NCBI GenBank assembly: GCA_963576565.1
Contig: OY755047.1
Span: forward strand, 6,108,931 to 6,172,930
Length of the DNA: 64,000 bases
Direction: 5' to 3'
Origin: Aspidapion aeneum
Taxonomy: Eukaryota; Arthropoda; Insecta; Coleoptera; Brentidae
The notes beneath the pieces were generated by a model. It made no database searches. It was given only the letters and a program-made list of their open reading frames with translations, and was not told where the DNA came from. Shown here one piece after another: positions 10,201-21,753 of this stretch. Every line of letters begins with the position of its first letter. Position 1 is the first letter of the stretch. The translations under genes and the position numbers were made by a program.

Positions 10201-13200
10201 AATATATTTTAGTTTTTAGTAATATTAGCTCACACGTTTACTATAACTATAGTACCTAGTGTGAGCTTAAGTGCCCATAAATTGGCAGAGTATTTTAATT
10301 GGCCAAATGCATTTCGTAAAGGTGTGGCACATAACAGAATAATCGATTATCGTTTTTTGGGAAATACCCGAATAAGCAAACTGCTCATTTGTATGTCATA
10401 CTCTCAACCAGGAGCGAGGTTGCAATTTGCGATTATGAAACACGATCCAACGATGCCAAATGCCGGGACGTACGCCGAATTCTCTTATGATTACTTTATC
10501 ATTTGTAGTTCATAGTTACCTGTATAATTAATTTTCAACTATAATTTATTTTTGTCTCTGTAAGCTGAAAAGCATGAGATTGTGCGATAAAATAATGATA
10601 GTATGAGATTTGTCTGAAAAACATGAGATCTCATGCAAAAGCATAAGACCTGGCATCACTGTCCATGACAGATCTGACACCTTCCTGGCTAGCCTATTAT
10701 CATACTTCAAGTGAAGCCATGATAATATATATTAGCCTTGAAAACAGTTTTTTGTAAATATCTCAGAAACTATAGCTCCTACGAAGTTTTTGGTTATATA
10801 ACGAATTATTGAGCAAAATATATTCTACTATATTCCGAAAACAGTGTATTCATACGATGCTCCTTTAAAAAGTTAGCATTTTTTAAAGTTTTTAATTATC
10901 AAAAAACTGTCATTAGCATTAATGGATTTTGACCAAAATCTAATCAGCTCGTAAGAGTGTTCAACACTATTTTACCTGAAAATCGGTTCAGCGGTTTAGG
11001 AGCTATCGTTTTACGGACAGAAATGATATACACAGACAGACCCACAGACAGACATCACGAGGATATTGCTAGGATAGGTTAAAATACATCCAAATAACAC
11101 ATTTTTGGCGTTATCTAAAAAAAAAAACTTTCGTCGAAAATAATACCTTCTCTAGCCATTGCTATGCGGACTAGGAAGGTAAAAATGTAGGTTTGGTAGA
11201 CATTCTTTCTGATTTTAGAAGAACCTTAAATTTGAAAATTTATCTAAGTAATTGAGTTAACCAGGGACAGACTTTTCTCTGTCTCTGACCTAATTAATTT
11301 TTGAAAAGAAATAAATGGATCTATGACAGATCTGATACCTTTCTAGCTAGCCTATTAGCACATTTCAAGTAAAGTTATGATAATCAGCCTTGAAAACAGT
11401 TTTTTTAATATCTCAGAAACTAAAGCTCCTACGAAGTTTTTGGTTATAATACAAATTATTGAGCCAAATGTAGTCTACTATATTCCGAAAACCACTTATT
11501 GATGCAATGCTCCGTCAAAAAGTTAGCATTTTTTAAATTTTTTAATTGATTTTTACCAAAATGTTATCAGCTCGTTAGAGTGTCAAACACTATTTTTCCC
11601 GAAAATTTTATGAAAATCGGTTCAGCGGTTTAGGAGCTATCGTCCTACGGACACCTACACAGACAGAGATCACGACGATATTGCTAAAATAGGTCAAAAT
11701 ACCCACATTTTTTGGTTATAATACAAATTATTGAGCCAAATGTAGTCTACTATATTCCGAAAACCACTTATTGATGCAATGCTCCGTCAAAAAGTTAGCA
11801 TTTTTTAAATTTTTTAATTGATTTTTACCAAAATGTTATCAGCTCGTTAGAGTGTCGAATACTATTTTTCCCGAAAATTTTATGAAAATCGGTTCAGCGG
11901 TTTAGGAGCTATCGTCTTACGGACACCTACACAGACAGAGATCACGACGATATTGCTAAAATAGGTCAAAATACCCACATTTTTTGGTTATAATACAAAT
12001 TATTGAGTCAAATGTAGTCTACTATATTCCGAAAACCACTTATTGATGCAATGCTCCGTCAAAAAGTTAGCATTTTTAAAAATTTTTAATTGATTTTTAC
12101 CAAAATGTTATCAGCTCGTTAGAGTGTTGAACACTATTTTTCCCGAAAATTTTATGAAAATCGGTTCAGCGGTTTAGGAGCTATCATCTTACGGACACCT
12201 ACACAGACAGAGATCACGACGATATTGCTAAATTATACCCACATTTTCGACGTTATCTGAAAAAAAAAAATCGTCGAAAACAATACCTTCTCTAACCATT
12301 GCTGTGCTGCCTAGGAAGGTAAAAATGTGAGTGTGGTAGACATTCTTTATGATTTTCAAAGAACCTTAAATTTGAAAAATTTTCTAAGTAATTGAGTTAA
12401 CCAGGGACAGGCTTTTATCTCTCTCTGACTTAATTAATTTTTGAAAAGAAAAAAAACAGCCAATTGGGCTGAAACATGTACTAAAATAAATTAAGATATC
12501 TTGAGAACTACTTACACCAGGGTAGGGACTTAGGACTTATTTGGAAGGCCTTTAAAATACCTTTTGAATGAAGTATCACATGATGCATTTTTTTTTAAAC
12601 AAAATTCAAATTAAAAAAAAATGTATTTAAAATTTATTTAAATTTATTTTTATTTCTAAAGTTTTAGCAAGATCCTTACCAGGATCGAGAAATGATGGAT
12701 TAATTTTTAGCTCACACTACTATACTATAGTAGTGTGAGCTATGGTGATAGTTTTTTCGAGAAAAAAGTTTGCTCCGAATTAAAAAATTTGTATATATCT
12801 TTGCGTTTCAGATGATTTTGAAACTTTTTTGTCGCGCCGTCTGTCTGTCTGTATGTCTGTCTGTAACGACCAACGCATATAACTCAAAAACTATAGGCTG
12901 GCTCTTGTGGCGTGATGGTCCCATTTAAAAATGAACAAAATCCAAATAAAACGCAAGCCATATAAAAGGGTGGGGGTAGATTTCGAAAATTAGAGTTTAT
13001 GTGAAAATATAGCGTGTGTGATATCAAACGAAAGGTAATTGAGTCAGGAGTTAAACAAAATACATTTTAGTTTAAAAAAAGGGTGGGGGTAGATTTCAAA
13101 AATTAGAGTTTAACTCAAAACATGGCTTGTGTGGTATCAAACGAAAGGTACTTGAGTCTGGAGTTAAATAAAATATATTTCAGTTTTTAGTTATATTCGC

Positions 13201-16200
13201 TCACATGTACACTATAACTATAATACATAGTGTGAGCTTAGGTGTCCATATATTAGCAGAGTATTTTTAAAAATGTTAAGAACAAAAATACATGGAAAAA
13301 TAGTAGGAAAAATGGTAATTTTCTTGATAAACTATAAAAAGCAGCCAATTTGAACGAAAAATAACTGACTTATTTCAATTATTGTGGTATTAACATAAAT
13401 TAAAGCATAAAACCATAAAAAATTTAATTATTTTTTTATATAAAAAAAATTCATAAAAAAAAGGAAAAATACGATTTTATATGTTTAATTAATGTAGGTA
13501 ATAGATAACATTGGCAAACTTAACACGGTTACTTTTTTTCGAGAATTTATGTAAAAATCCTTTTTCTACTATTTTTCAATGTATGTTTACTGTTAATATT
13601 TTTTTTCAACATAAACTTGTTTTCCATTCTGAAATTTGATGAGAATCTTGGTAAAACATTGAGAAAAAAATCACCTTTTTTTGAAAAGCAAATAAAATAT
13701 ATTTTTTGAGAAATTAAAAAATATTTTTTTTCAGAAGTTTCAATTTTGTTTTTTATAAAAAATATATCTGATACTTCATTCAAAAGGTATTTTAAAAACC
13801 ATTCAAATAAGCCCTATCACTACGGGTGTAGATAGTTGTCAAGATATCTGAATTTTTGTTACTATATGTTTGGGCCAAATTGGCAGATTTTTTTATTTTC
13901 AAAATTTAATTTAAAATAAAAGCACACTACACTATATCAGCCTTGAAAACAGTTCTTTGTAAATATTTTAGAAATGAAGTTTTCGCTTATAACATAAATT
14001 GTTAAGAAAAATGTGTTCTATAACCGCATATCCATTAAAAAGTTAGCTTAATTTTTAAACTGTCATTAACATTAATAGATTTTGGCCAAAATCTAATCAG
14101 CTCTTTACTGTGTCAAGCACTATTTTACCTGAAAATTTCTTTAAAATCGGTTCAGCGGTTTAAGAGCTATCATCTTATGGACACACACACACAGACAGCA
14201 GTGGCGGCTGGTGACGTTATAAATTAGGGGGGGCAGAAATTTGAATTGCATGAAAAATGAGATAAAAAAACTTACCAAAACAATTTTATTTTTGTATTTT
14301 CTAAATGAGCAGCTACTTGGTGTAGTTTTTAGTTTATTTGTTTATAGATAAATACTCCCAAGTAAAACATTTTCGACGTTATCTCAAAAAAAAATTGCGT
14401 CGGCTAGAAAAGTAAAAATATACTGATCTGAAGATTTTTCAAATTTTTATCCTTGTAATGGGTAGAATGAGAGTGAGAGAGTCCGCCAAAGCTTTGCTTG
14501 ATTTCATATGAAATGATACTATAGTAAGTCAAAGAGTTTTTGAGATATAAACAATTTTCTGGAATGTTTATTATTGTTAATTTCTTATTTTAGGTAACTG
14601 CAAGGCATATTGTAAAAAGTCAATCCAATACCTCCCTGTTTTGGGATGGGGATGGAAGTTTGCAGAGTTTGTTTTCTTGGAAAGATCTTTTGAAAAGGAC
14701 AAGGATGTCATCAACAAACAAATTAAAGAATTATCTGATCATCCAGACCCCATGTGGTTACTGCTTTTCCCAGAAGGTACATGCTTACCTTACTTCTCAG
14801 TATCTTTTGACACATCAGGACCTGATAGGACTTGGCAGGACCTAATAGGCTTCATAAGGACTTGGCAGGACCCATAAGAACTAGACAGGACCAATAAGGA
14901 CTGACAGGATCAACAAAAATATGGATTTGGTCCTAAATGTCAGGAACTGTACAAAATTTTTGCTATTGATCAGCCGATAAAAAATGTTTTACTTTTAGGT
15001 ACTAGATTTACTCCAAAAAAACATGAAAACTCTTTAGAATTTGCAAAAAAGAACAACCTACCAATTTTGAAACATCACTTGCTTCCAAGAACTAAAGGTT
15101 TTTGTGCCAGCTTGCCTTCTATGAGAGGTAAGTGTTTATTTATATTTATTTTATGATTTTTACCTTCCTAGCCCGCATAGCAATGGCTAAAGAAGGTATT
15201 TTTTTCGAGGAAAAATTTTTTTTTGGATAACGCCAAAAATGTATTATTAGGATGTATTTTAGCCTATCTTAGCAATATCGTCGTGATGTCTGTAAGTGTG
15301 TGTATATTATTTCTGTCTGTAACACGATAGCTTCTAAACCGCTGAACCGATTTTCTGAAAATTTTCAGGTAAATTCCCTTAATGAAAATGACAGTTTTTT
15401 GACAATTAAAAACTTAAAGAAATGATAACTTTTTAACGGAGCATCGTATCAAGACACTGTTTTTGGAATATAGTCGACTATATTTTTCTCAATAATTTGT
15501 GTTATAACCAAAAACTTCGTAGGAGTTTTAGTTTCTGAGATATTTAAAAAAAACTGTTTTCAACTCTAATATATTATCATGGCTTCACTTGAAGTGTGTA
15601 ATAGGCTAGCTAGGAAGGTGTACAGCGTGTCCCATTTTCGATGGGATTAAATGGGAAACTCGGTTATTATTAAAGATATTGATTTTCTGATTGCACCTTA
15701 CCGTGCTCTTTTTTGGAGCCCTTAAAAATGGTGTAATCAGATTTTTGCTATACCCCGTGGTTTCGCTAATACAGGGAGTTTTTGAAAAAATTGCATTTTA
15801 ATTCATTCCTTGTATCTCGCTTATTTTGCAAGATATTTTTATTCTGTAAAAACCTTTCTATGGCAACTTTTTTAGAGCAAAATAATGACGTTGTCAATTT
15901 TTTACAATATTGTTTAGTTTTTGAGATATGGTATTTATCATAAAAAAATTAAATACGGACCTGGATTTTTTTAATTACTATTTTGATTGGTTCCATGTTA
16001 TTATTACCTTAAAATGATAAATCTTTAATATTTTTTTGATTTAAGGTTAAAAAAAACTATTTAATATTTGAAAAAAAAATTATAGTCCGAACCTGGAAAT
16101 TTCCAACGTAATTATAAATTAAAAATTGCAAGACACACTAGTTGAACGATTTTTAGTTTATCTGTTTTGAAATGATAATTAAATGATATATAAATAAAGT

Positions 16201-19200
16201 AAAAAACGTTAAAAAGTTACAAAAATAATATTATACTAATTATTTGATGGTAGCACAGCAGGTCGTGAAATTTACAAAACAAAAGCGTGGAATTGACATT
16301 GTCATTTTACTTGTCATTTTTGTGAATGGCTCACAATTATTTTAAACTGGCTAGAAATCGACCATATCCAGATTTTGAAAAATGTGATATGTTTGACTGC
16401 TTCATTCAAGCAACAAAATCCCAATATTTAAATGGCAGAAATATTTTTATGCAAAATGCGTTAAGAAAAATGACTCAAAAATGCCAACAATGTCTTACAC
16501 ATAATGGTAATCAGAAAAATTAGTTATTTTTTGTAATTTGTTTTTTTTTGTATTTTTCGTAGACTTTGTTTCAAATAAATCTGTAAATTAACGTAAAACC
16601 ATTTTAATATGCTAAGTATCAAAACAGTTAAACTAAAAATTGTTTAACTAGCAATTTTTAATTTATATTTATGTTGGAAATATACAGGTTCGGACTATTT
16701 TCTTTTTAATTTTTAAATTAAATATTTTTTTTTTAACTTAAAACAAAAAATTTTTATTATTTTATGATATTACTAGCATGAAACCAATCAAAATAGTAAT
16801 AAAAAAAATCCAGGTCCGTATTTAATTTTTTTATGATAAATACCATATCTCAAAAACTAAGCAATATTTTAAAAAGTTGACAATCTCATTATTTTCTTCT
16901 AAAAAAGTTGCCATGAAAAGGTTTTTACAGAATAAAAATATCTCGCAAAATAAGCGAGATAGAAGGGATTATTAAAAATACAATTTTTTCAAAAACTCCC
17001 TATATTAGCGAAACTACGGGGTATAGCAAAAATCCGATTACGCCATTTTTAAGGGCTCAAAAAAAGAGCACGGTAAGGTGCAATCAGAAAATCAATATCT
17101 TTAATAATAACCGAGTTTCCCATTTAATCCCATCGAAAATGGGACACGCTGTACGATCCGTCATGGATCCATTTATTTTTAAAATAATGCTCTAAAAAAA
17201 AAGGCTTTATAAATTTTAATTAGACCATCAAATTTTCTTTTTGGTGATGTATGTATGGGGTCCCTAAACCAAAATAATTTTAAAAAATAATTTATATATT
17301 TTTTCTGTAGGATGCAATAATTTTTAATTTTTTCAGGTAAGGTACCAGCAATCTATGACACAGTAATCTGCTTTAAAGAGTCAGACCCAGTGAAACCAAC
17401 TTTAACCAACCTTTTGTTTGGAAAAGGAGTTACAGCGCACATGTATATAAATCGAATAGACTTAAATACTGTCCCAGAAGACACAAAAGGACAAGAAAAG
17501 TTTTTATATGACATGTTTGTTAGAAAAGACAAGATGGTGGATAGTTTTCATCAAACTGGTAAGTTGAAAATTGATAAAAACAGGTTGTATCTTGAGAACA
17601 GATTAAGATAAATAAAAAATTGTTTGGTATTTGCATTCTGCAGTATTGAAAACTGAGTACTGTGGAGAGTACAGTAACACTTATCTACTACAAATTTTTT
17701 ATTGAAAAAAGTTTCCAAAAATACTTATAAAATCGGTGACATATGTACAGTTTGAAATTTGTGTTAGAGAACTTGGCTTTACTTTTATCTCAATTCTTTT
17801 TACGGAATACCATTTTCGCGTACTTGGCTGTTTTTACATGAAAGGTTTTTGTTATAATTTCATTTTTTTTAGGATTTGGATAATATTTAAAGTTAACTTT
17901 TAAAGTGGTAAAATATGCGGAATATTGTTCAAGTCTTTTGCAATGCCTTATTAAAAATTTTGAGCTTTTTAAATTTTTTCCTATGGTTTTCTTATATTTC
18001 CAATCAGCCTTCTAAAGCTCAGCTCTCTAGCGCTTCTGGAAGTGGGCAATGTTACTTTTACATAACTTTACATTTATAGGGGAGGGAAGAAAATTAAAAT
18101 TTTGGGTTTTAAATTTTTTCTTATAGTTTTATCATATTTCCTATCAGTCTGCCAAAGCTCAGCCTAGCGTTTCTGGAAATGCGCAATGTTACGTTTACAT
18201 AACTTTTCATGTATAGGGGAGGGGAGTAAATTAGAATTTTGGGGTTTTTTGATTTTCCCCAAGGGGTTGGGAATAACTTGCCAAATTTCAGCTTTGTAGC
18301 ATGTCTAGAACTACAGTAGAATTTTGATAATCTATACATGAGTGAGTGGCAATTTCGACGTTTCTTGAAATTTCGTAACTACTTTACTACTTTATGAAAA
18401 TTCATGAAACTTGTAGGGGTTGTTAACTCTATGAAGATCTACGACTGTGCAAACTTTGAGTTTCGAAGCTCATTTTGAAGTAGAGTTTTCGATAGGTCAA
18501 TTATGGGCTGAAATGTTTCAAGAAAAGATTGTCCAGCAGTTTAAGCGAACTTGGCGGGGCACTGCCGTGCCCCCAAATTTACATCGTGTTGAATTGTCTA
18601 CGAGTTTCAAACAAACATTTTTATTTTAAACAAGTTTCGTAGCTTTGTTTTATATATTTTTAAACTTTTTAAATGTTTTGTATTGTTAATTTGGTTTTTG
18701 TTTTTTTTTAATGCTTTTATTTTGTTTTAATCTCTTAATCTTTTTTGATGTCTTACTATTTATATTTGATCGTTGTTTGATTCTCCATCAAACAACGATT
18801 TAATTAATATGTGTGAATGTAGATAGATAGATATATTTATTCACCAAAGTATTATACAAATACAGGCTTTGCCACAAAATGATAGTATTTGCAATTGTAA
18901 AGAATTATAGGTGATTAAGGTGACTGAAAAACACTAGGTATATGACAAACCTTTTTTTTTCTCACTGATGAACAAACAAACAGACAAAAGATATGTTTAA
19001 AAATATTTTAAAACCAGTTTCTAGCTTTTTAAAGATTTTTTATATTCACTTAAAGTGTACGGTGCTATAGGTATGCACATCTGTAAATTTTTATTATTAT
19101 TTTTTTTTTAATTTGTTTACATTTTCATGGACACAATTTGAAAATTTAAATAGATATATATCACAAGCGGTTAAAATTTGTTTTTCTTTAAATATGTTTC

Positions 19201-20583
19201 TGCACTTTCTTATTTTACCTATCTGTTTTGCTTTGCTTGTTTTTTTTTATAATTGCAGGTCCTACCCATTTCCTACTTATTTTTTGCTAGAAATTACCTA
19301 GTATTTTAAAAATGTGAACTTATTTTTATTAGTTTTACTTAATTATAATTTTAGACAAAATATGTTTTAGTTATAAGATTGATGCTTTGTCAATAAGATT
19401 TTTTTTTCTTTGACAATAAAGCTTTTTCTGACTCTGACTCTGAGCTAATCGGGTAAAAAGGATTTTTTGTTTCTCTCATATTTTTCCGTGGGTAGCTTGA
19501 AAGCTTAACCTCACGGGGGTCCAAGATCTAATGGACACCTTATAAGTGTTGACAGTTAACTGTTTCGTCTTTATGGGACTCCTCAGAATAGTGCTTGGTC
19601 AATGTGACACTCTTACGAAGTTAATTAGACGGTCCTGTCTCTAATCCAATGTAAATAGTGAGAAAACTTTCGCAAGAAGCGCCATCTACCGAGATACGAG
19701 AGAAACAAAAAACACAAGTAGGCGAAACACTGCTATACAATATCGATCAATGAAAAGATCGAATGCAAATAAAAGAAAACAACTATAGTCCGTGACCTAC
19801 GACAGCTCTTTGTCTTTTCAGGCCGGATCAACGCATTTTGCATTTTTACCCGTCATCAAGACAGTGAGCGTCAATCAACAGAATTTTTAAGCCAAATAAT
19901 ACTAACAAACGTGAAATTAAGTACCCGTGAATTTAAAAATCAAACAAGTTTCGTAATCGGGTAAAAAGGAGTTTTTGTTTCTCTCATATTTTTCCCTGGG
20001 TACTTGGAAAGCTTAACCTCACGGGGGTTCAAGATCTAATGGTCACCTAATAAGTGTTGACAGTTAACTGTTTTGTCCTTTTGGGACTTCTCAGAACAAA
20101 GCAGTGTTCTGAGGAGTCCCATAAGGACGAAACAGTTAATGACCATTAGATCTTGGACCCCCGTGAGGTTAAGCTTTCAAGCTACCCACGGAAAAATATG
20201 AAAGAAACGAAAACTCTTTTTTACCCGATTAACGACGAAACTTGTTTGATTTTTAAATTCACGGGTACTTAATTTCACGTTTGATTATTATTTTATTTTT
20301 AGGCGACTTTTTCAAAACTTCTGGAATAAAACCGGTAGAACCCTGGCCGGCCTCTGCACGCCCATGCGTACTTTTCAACATGATCGCCTGGTTAGTCGCC
20401 ATATTGGTACCGTCATGTTTCTACCTGATTAAATTATTCCTCACTGGGCAATTTTTCCACCTGTCAATATTCATGTCGTTCATAGGAGGATTCTATTTGC
20501 TTCTGAAAAAGTCCATTTCTATGACAGATGTCAAAAGCTCGTCTTCCAGTTATGGAGCAACCAAAGATGGTAAGAAGGAGTGA
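7254..20583 (+). CDS. 1-acyl-sn-glycerol-3-phosphate acyltransferase, AGPAT3/4-like
   Basis: Exons 7254-7405, 8900-9096, 14594-14776, 14999-15127, 17337-17558 and 20303-20583 join in frame to 387 residues, close to the 376-378 of mammalian AGPAT3/4. These enzymes sit in the ER or Golgi membrane and move an acyl group from acyl-CoA to lysophosphatidic acid, making phosphatidic acid for phospholipid and triglyceride synthesis. Visible family marks: an N-terminal membrane segment (about 10-45), EWWSGT at 66-71, the catalytic NHX4D box as NHSYEID (His97, Asp102), EGTR at 177-180, and LLPRTKGF shortly after. Residues about 318-362 are hydrophobic and should form C-terminal membrane helices. The tail ends KKE, a possible ER retrieval signal. 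The first ATG has a good context (AAAACATGG). A GTAAG near 20570 could act as a donor, but reading through to the stop at 20581 matches the family. Introns 2, 4 and 5 are filled with transposons. Confidence 0.93.
7505..8453. mobile_element. Foldback element in AGPAT intron 1
   Basis: Ends TCATAGACCTATAATA (7505-7520) and TATTATAGGTCTATGA (8438-8453) are exact inverted repeats. Inverted similarity continues inward through ACAGACAAAA, AAATTAATTTGAAG/CTTCCAATTAATTT and AGTTTACAGGTCTGAAATGC, almost to the centre near 7975. The arms are about 450 bp each with small gaps. No coding sequence. Mariner transposase sequence begins about 45 bases after its right end. Confidence 0.8.
8498..8803 (+). pseudogene. 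Mariner transposase C-terminal fragment
   Basis: The frame reads EFHQDNAPCHKS, then HPPYSPDLAPSDFYLFPNLK, the C-terminal half of a mariner DDD transposase. The second catalytic Asp lies in QDN and the third in LAPSD, 34 residues being the family spacing. The N-terminal DNA-binding half and the first Asp are missing, so this is dead sequence. It lies in AGPAT intron 1, 97 bases before exon 2, and ends at its natural-looking stop. The first 16 residues of the open frame are unrelated flanking DNA. Confidence 0.85.
9278..9487. mobile_element. Small inverted-repeat element (MITE)
   Basis: Ends TGCCGGGCACTATTATGACA and the inverse TGTCAGAATAGTGCCCGGCA bound 210 bp. A decayed relative is visible near 990-1080 (GACAGTTTTACATTGG, GACAGCTGATCTTT). 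No coding potential. Confidence 0.6.
9573..10294 (+). repeat. Repeat family A, copy 2
   Basis: Same layout as copy 1: end hairpin, TCTG tract at about 9708-9750, three GGGTGGGGG units, second hairpin and tail TTGGCAGAGTATTT. Lies in AGPAT intron 2. Confidence 0.8.
10679..11180 (+). repeat. Repeat family B, copy 1
   Basis: Ends ACCTTCCTGGC and CTAGGAAGGT are inverted repeats. The interior has AATATCTCAGAAACT, CTCCTACGAAGTTTTTGGTT, AATCGGTTCAGCGGTTTAGG, an ACAGACAGACC tract and CACGAGGATATTGCTA. About 500 bp, non-coding, in AGPAT intron 2. Confidence 0.75.
11337..12320 (+). repeat. Repeat family B, copy 2, with internal triplication
   Basis: Starts ACCTTTCTAGCTAGCC and ends CCTAGGAAGGT. A segment of about 272 bp beginning TTTTTGGTTATAATACAA is present three times in direct order (about 11437, 11707 and 11980), nearly identical. 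The extra length is explained entirely by this amplification. Confidence 0.75.
12706..13265 (+). repeat. Repeat family A, copy 3 (shorter)
   Basis: Both end hairpins and the tail are present, but one GGGTGGGGG unit and part of the CTTGGCCGATTTTAATG module are missing. Confidence 0.75.
13937..14416 (+). repeat. Repeat family B, copy 3, interrupted
   Basis: The internal family B order is seen (CTTGAAAACAGTT, ATCGGTTCAGCGGTTTAAG, GACGTTATCTC), but the left end is lost. A hAT end fragment (14197-14350) is inserted after the CACACAGACAG tract. Confidence 0.65.
14197..14350 (-). mobile_element. Truncated hAT element end
   Basis: Starts CAGTGGCGGCTGGTGACGTT, then ATAAATTAGGGGGGGCAGAA and ATGAAAAATGAGATAAAAAA. 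This is the reverse complement of the right end of the hAT element at 45310-46479. Only about 150 bp remain; the partner end is missing. Confidence 0.65.
14817..14916. repeat. Degenerate minisatellite in AGPAT intron 3
   Basis: About four or five units of 20-28 bp around the core CAGGACC-ATAAGGACTTGG. It lies just after the donor of exon 3. Confidence 0.6.
15162..15619 (-). repeat. Repeat family B, copy 4 (inverted)
   Basis: Ends ACCTTCCTAGCCCGC and GCTAGCTAGGAAGGT. Interior matches the other copies in reverse orientation. The next element starts three bases after its right end. Lies in AGPAT intron 4. Confidence 0.75.
15623..17151. mobile_element. Long-arm inverted-repeat element with TA target duplication
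   Basis: Ends CAGCGTGTCCCATTTTCGAT and the inverse are flanked by TA on both sides (15621-15622 and 17152-17153). Arms run about 15623-16180 and 16605-17151 and match throughout (TTTTTGAGATATGGTATTTA, ATTACTATTTTGATTGGTT and others). The 420-bp spacer is not inverted and holds a 65-codon ORF (16326-16523) that resembles no family I know. TA flanks and CAG ends suggest mobilisation by a Tc1/mariner-superfamily transposase. Confidence 0.75.
17950..18250. repeat. Direct duplication in AGPAT intron 5
   Basis: Two tandem units of about 125 bp share TTCTGGAA-TG-GCAATGTTAC, TTTACATAACTTT and TATAGGGGAGGG. A third relative is found at 56280-56450. Intron 5 (17559-20302) is otherwise AT-rich. It also has a short perfect hairpin around 18769-18800 (TCGTTGTTTGA / TCAAACAACGA). 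Confidence 0.5.
19446..20283. repeat. Three-copy repeat including a foldback next to AGPAT exon 6
   Basis: A unit reading AATCGGGTAAAAAGGA, TTAACCTCACGGGGGT, CCAAGATCTAATGG and GTTGACAGTTAACTGTTT occurs directly at 19446-19587 and 19953-20097, and inverted at 20105-20250. The last two form a foldback whose arms extend outward to CAAACGTGAAATTAAGTACC (19906) and its inverse ending at 20283. Only 19 bases separate it from the exon 6 boundary. Confidence 0.75.
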
Positions 20584-21753
20584 AAATTATGGTGAGGGAT
20601 TTTTCGGTATTTGTCAGGGGATTTAAGGTCTGTAAATTATGAAAAAATAAGTTTAAAAAAATATTAATAATAATTTTTAATTTTTCTTATTTTTTAAAAA
20701 ATAACTTTTTTAGAACTTTTTAAAAGTTATTTTTTCAGAATAATTTATGTAAAGTATTCGACCAATTTGGTCCTATAACCAGAAAACAGCCACCAACCTA
20801 TAACTGTCTACATAGTACAATTATTTACCAATGTTTAAATTGTAAAAAAAATTACTTGAAATTTGTGAGTGTCCAGTTAAAAATATGTCCAGTATTTATT
20901 ATAATCTTTATTTTTTGTCTTTGTAAATACTTACATTTCTCAAAATGGTGTTAAAAAATTGCTAATTAAAAATTTCAAAAATAGGCTTGTTTAATTTATA
21001 AACAAAACAATAGAACAAAAAGCTTTTAAGTAAAAAATTTACAGTTTTTTTATGCCTATACAATCATACAAGAATATTTTTATTATTTAAAACCTAATTT
21101 TTCTAGTATTTTTTTAAAATAACTTATCTAGATTTAATGTACAAATCAAGCTTTTTTTGTTAATAATGTTCAACAATTGACAAATTTTATATTTAGGTTG
21201 TGAATTAATAGTTAAAGTTAAAATAAATGTTTGTTTTTCACTAAAATTGATGTATTAATTACCTACTTTTCAGGAAGTAAAATACAAAATTGGTTGCAAA
21301 AAAAACACAAAAGTCTATTTTTCTTTTATGGTTCTTTAATTTTTGTTCTTATTTTGACTACTGAATCTACTAAAAAATTAATACAAAATATTGTATGACT
21401 AAAAAAAATAATTTATGTTATGTTATTGCTAAAGAACAAAATATTTTGTTTTCGTTTTCAATGTACCTAAAAAGTAAACTACCAAAAAAAATTGGACGAA
21501 CATATTATGCCTAATTTCACCTAAAAATTTTATATTAATAAATTAAATTTCTTTCATATTGTTGTAAAACCTGAGCTTAAAATTATTGCTAATGTAGAAA
21601 TAAAAGCGAGTTAACACAACACAGTTAAAATTAAGTAAAAATTACGTTAAGTGACCTAAAAATTGCTTAGGTAGTTACCTAGTTTTTTTTTTAATTTTTT
21701 GTTTTTTTTTTGTAACTTATTGTCAACTACATCTTGTTTTTTGCCTAAAAAAT
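20584..21753. other. Tail-to-tail gap between AGPAT and sideroflexin-2
   Basis: AT-rich 3' flanks of both genes. AATAAA hexamers on plus (near 21220 and 21599) could serve AGPAT polyadenylation. No gene or transposon is recognisable. Confidence 0.35.

Noticed and set aside
13547..13783. Lys/Phe-rich ORF on minus
   Set aside because: Typical of A/T-run DNA in AGPAT intron 2; no homology or codon pattern.
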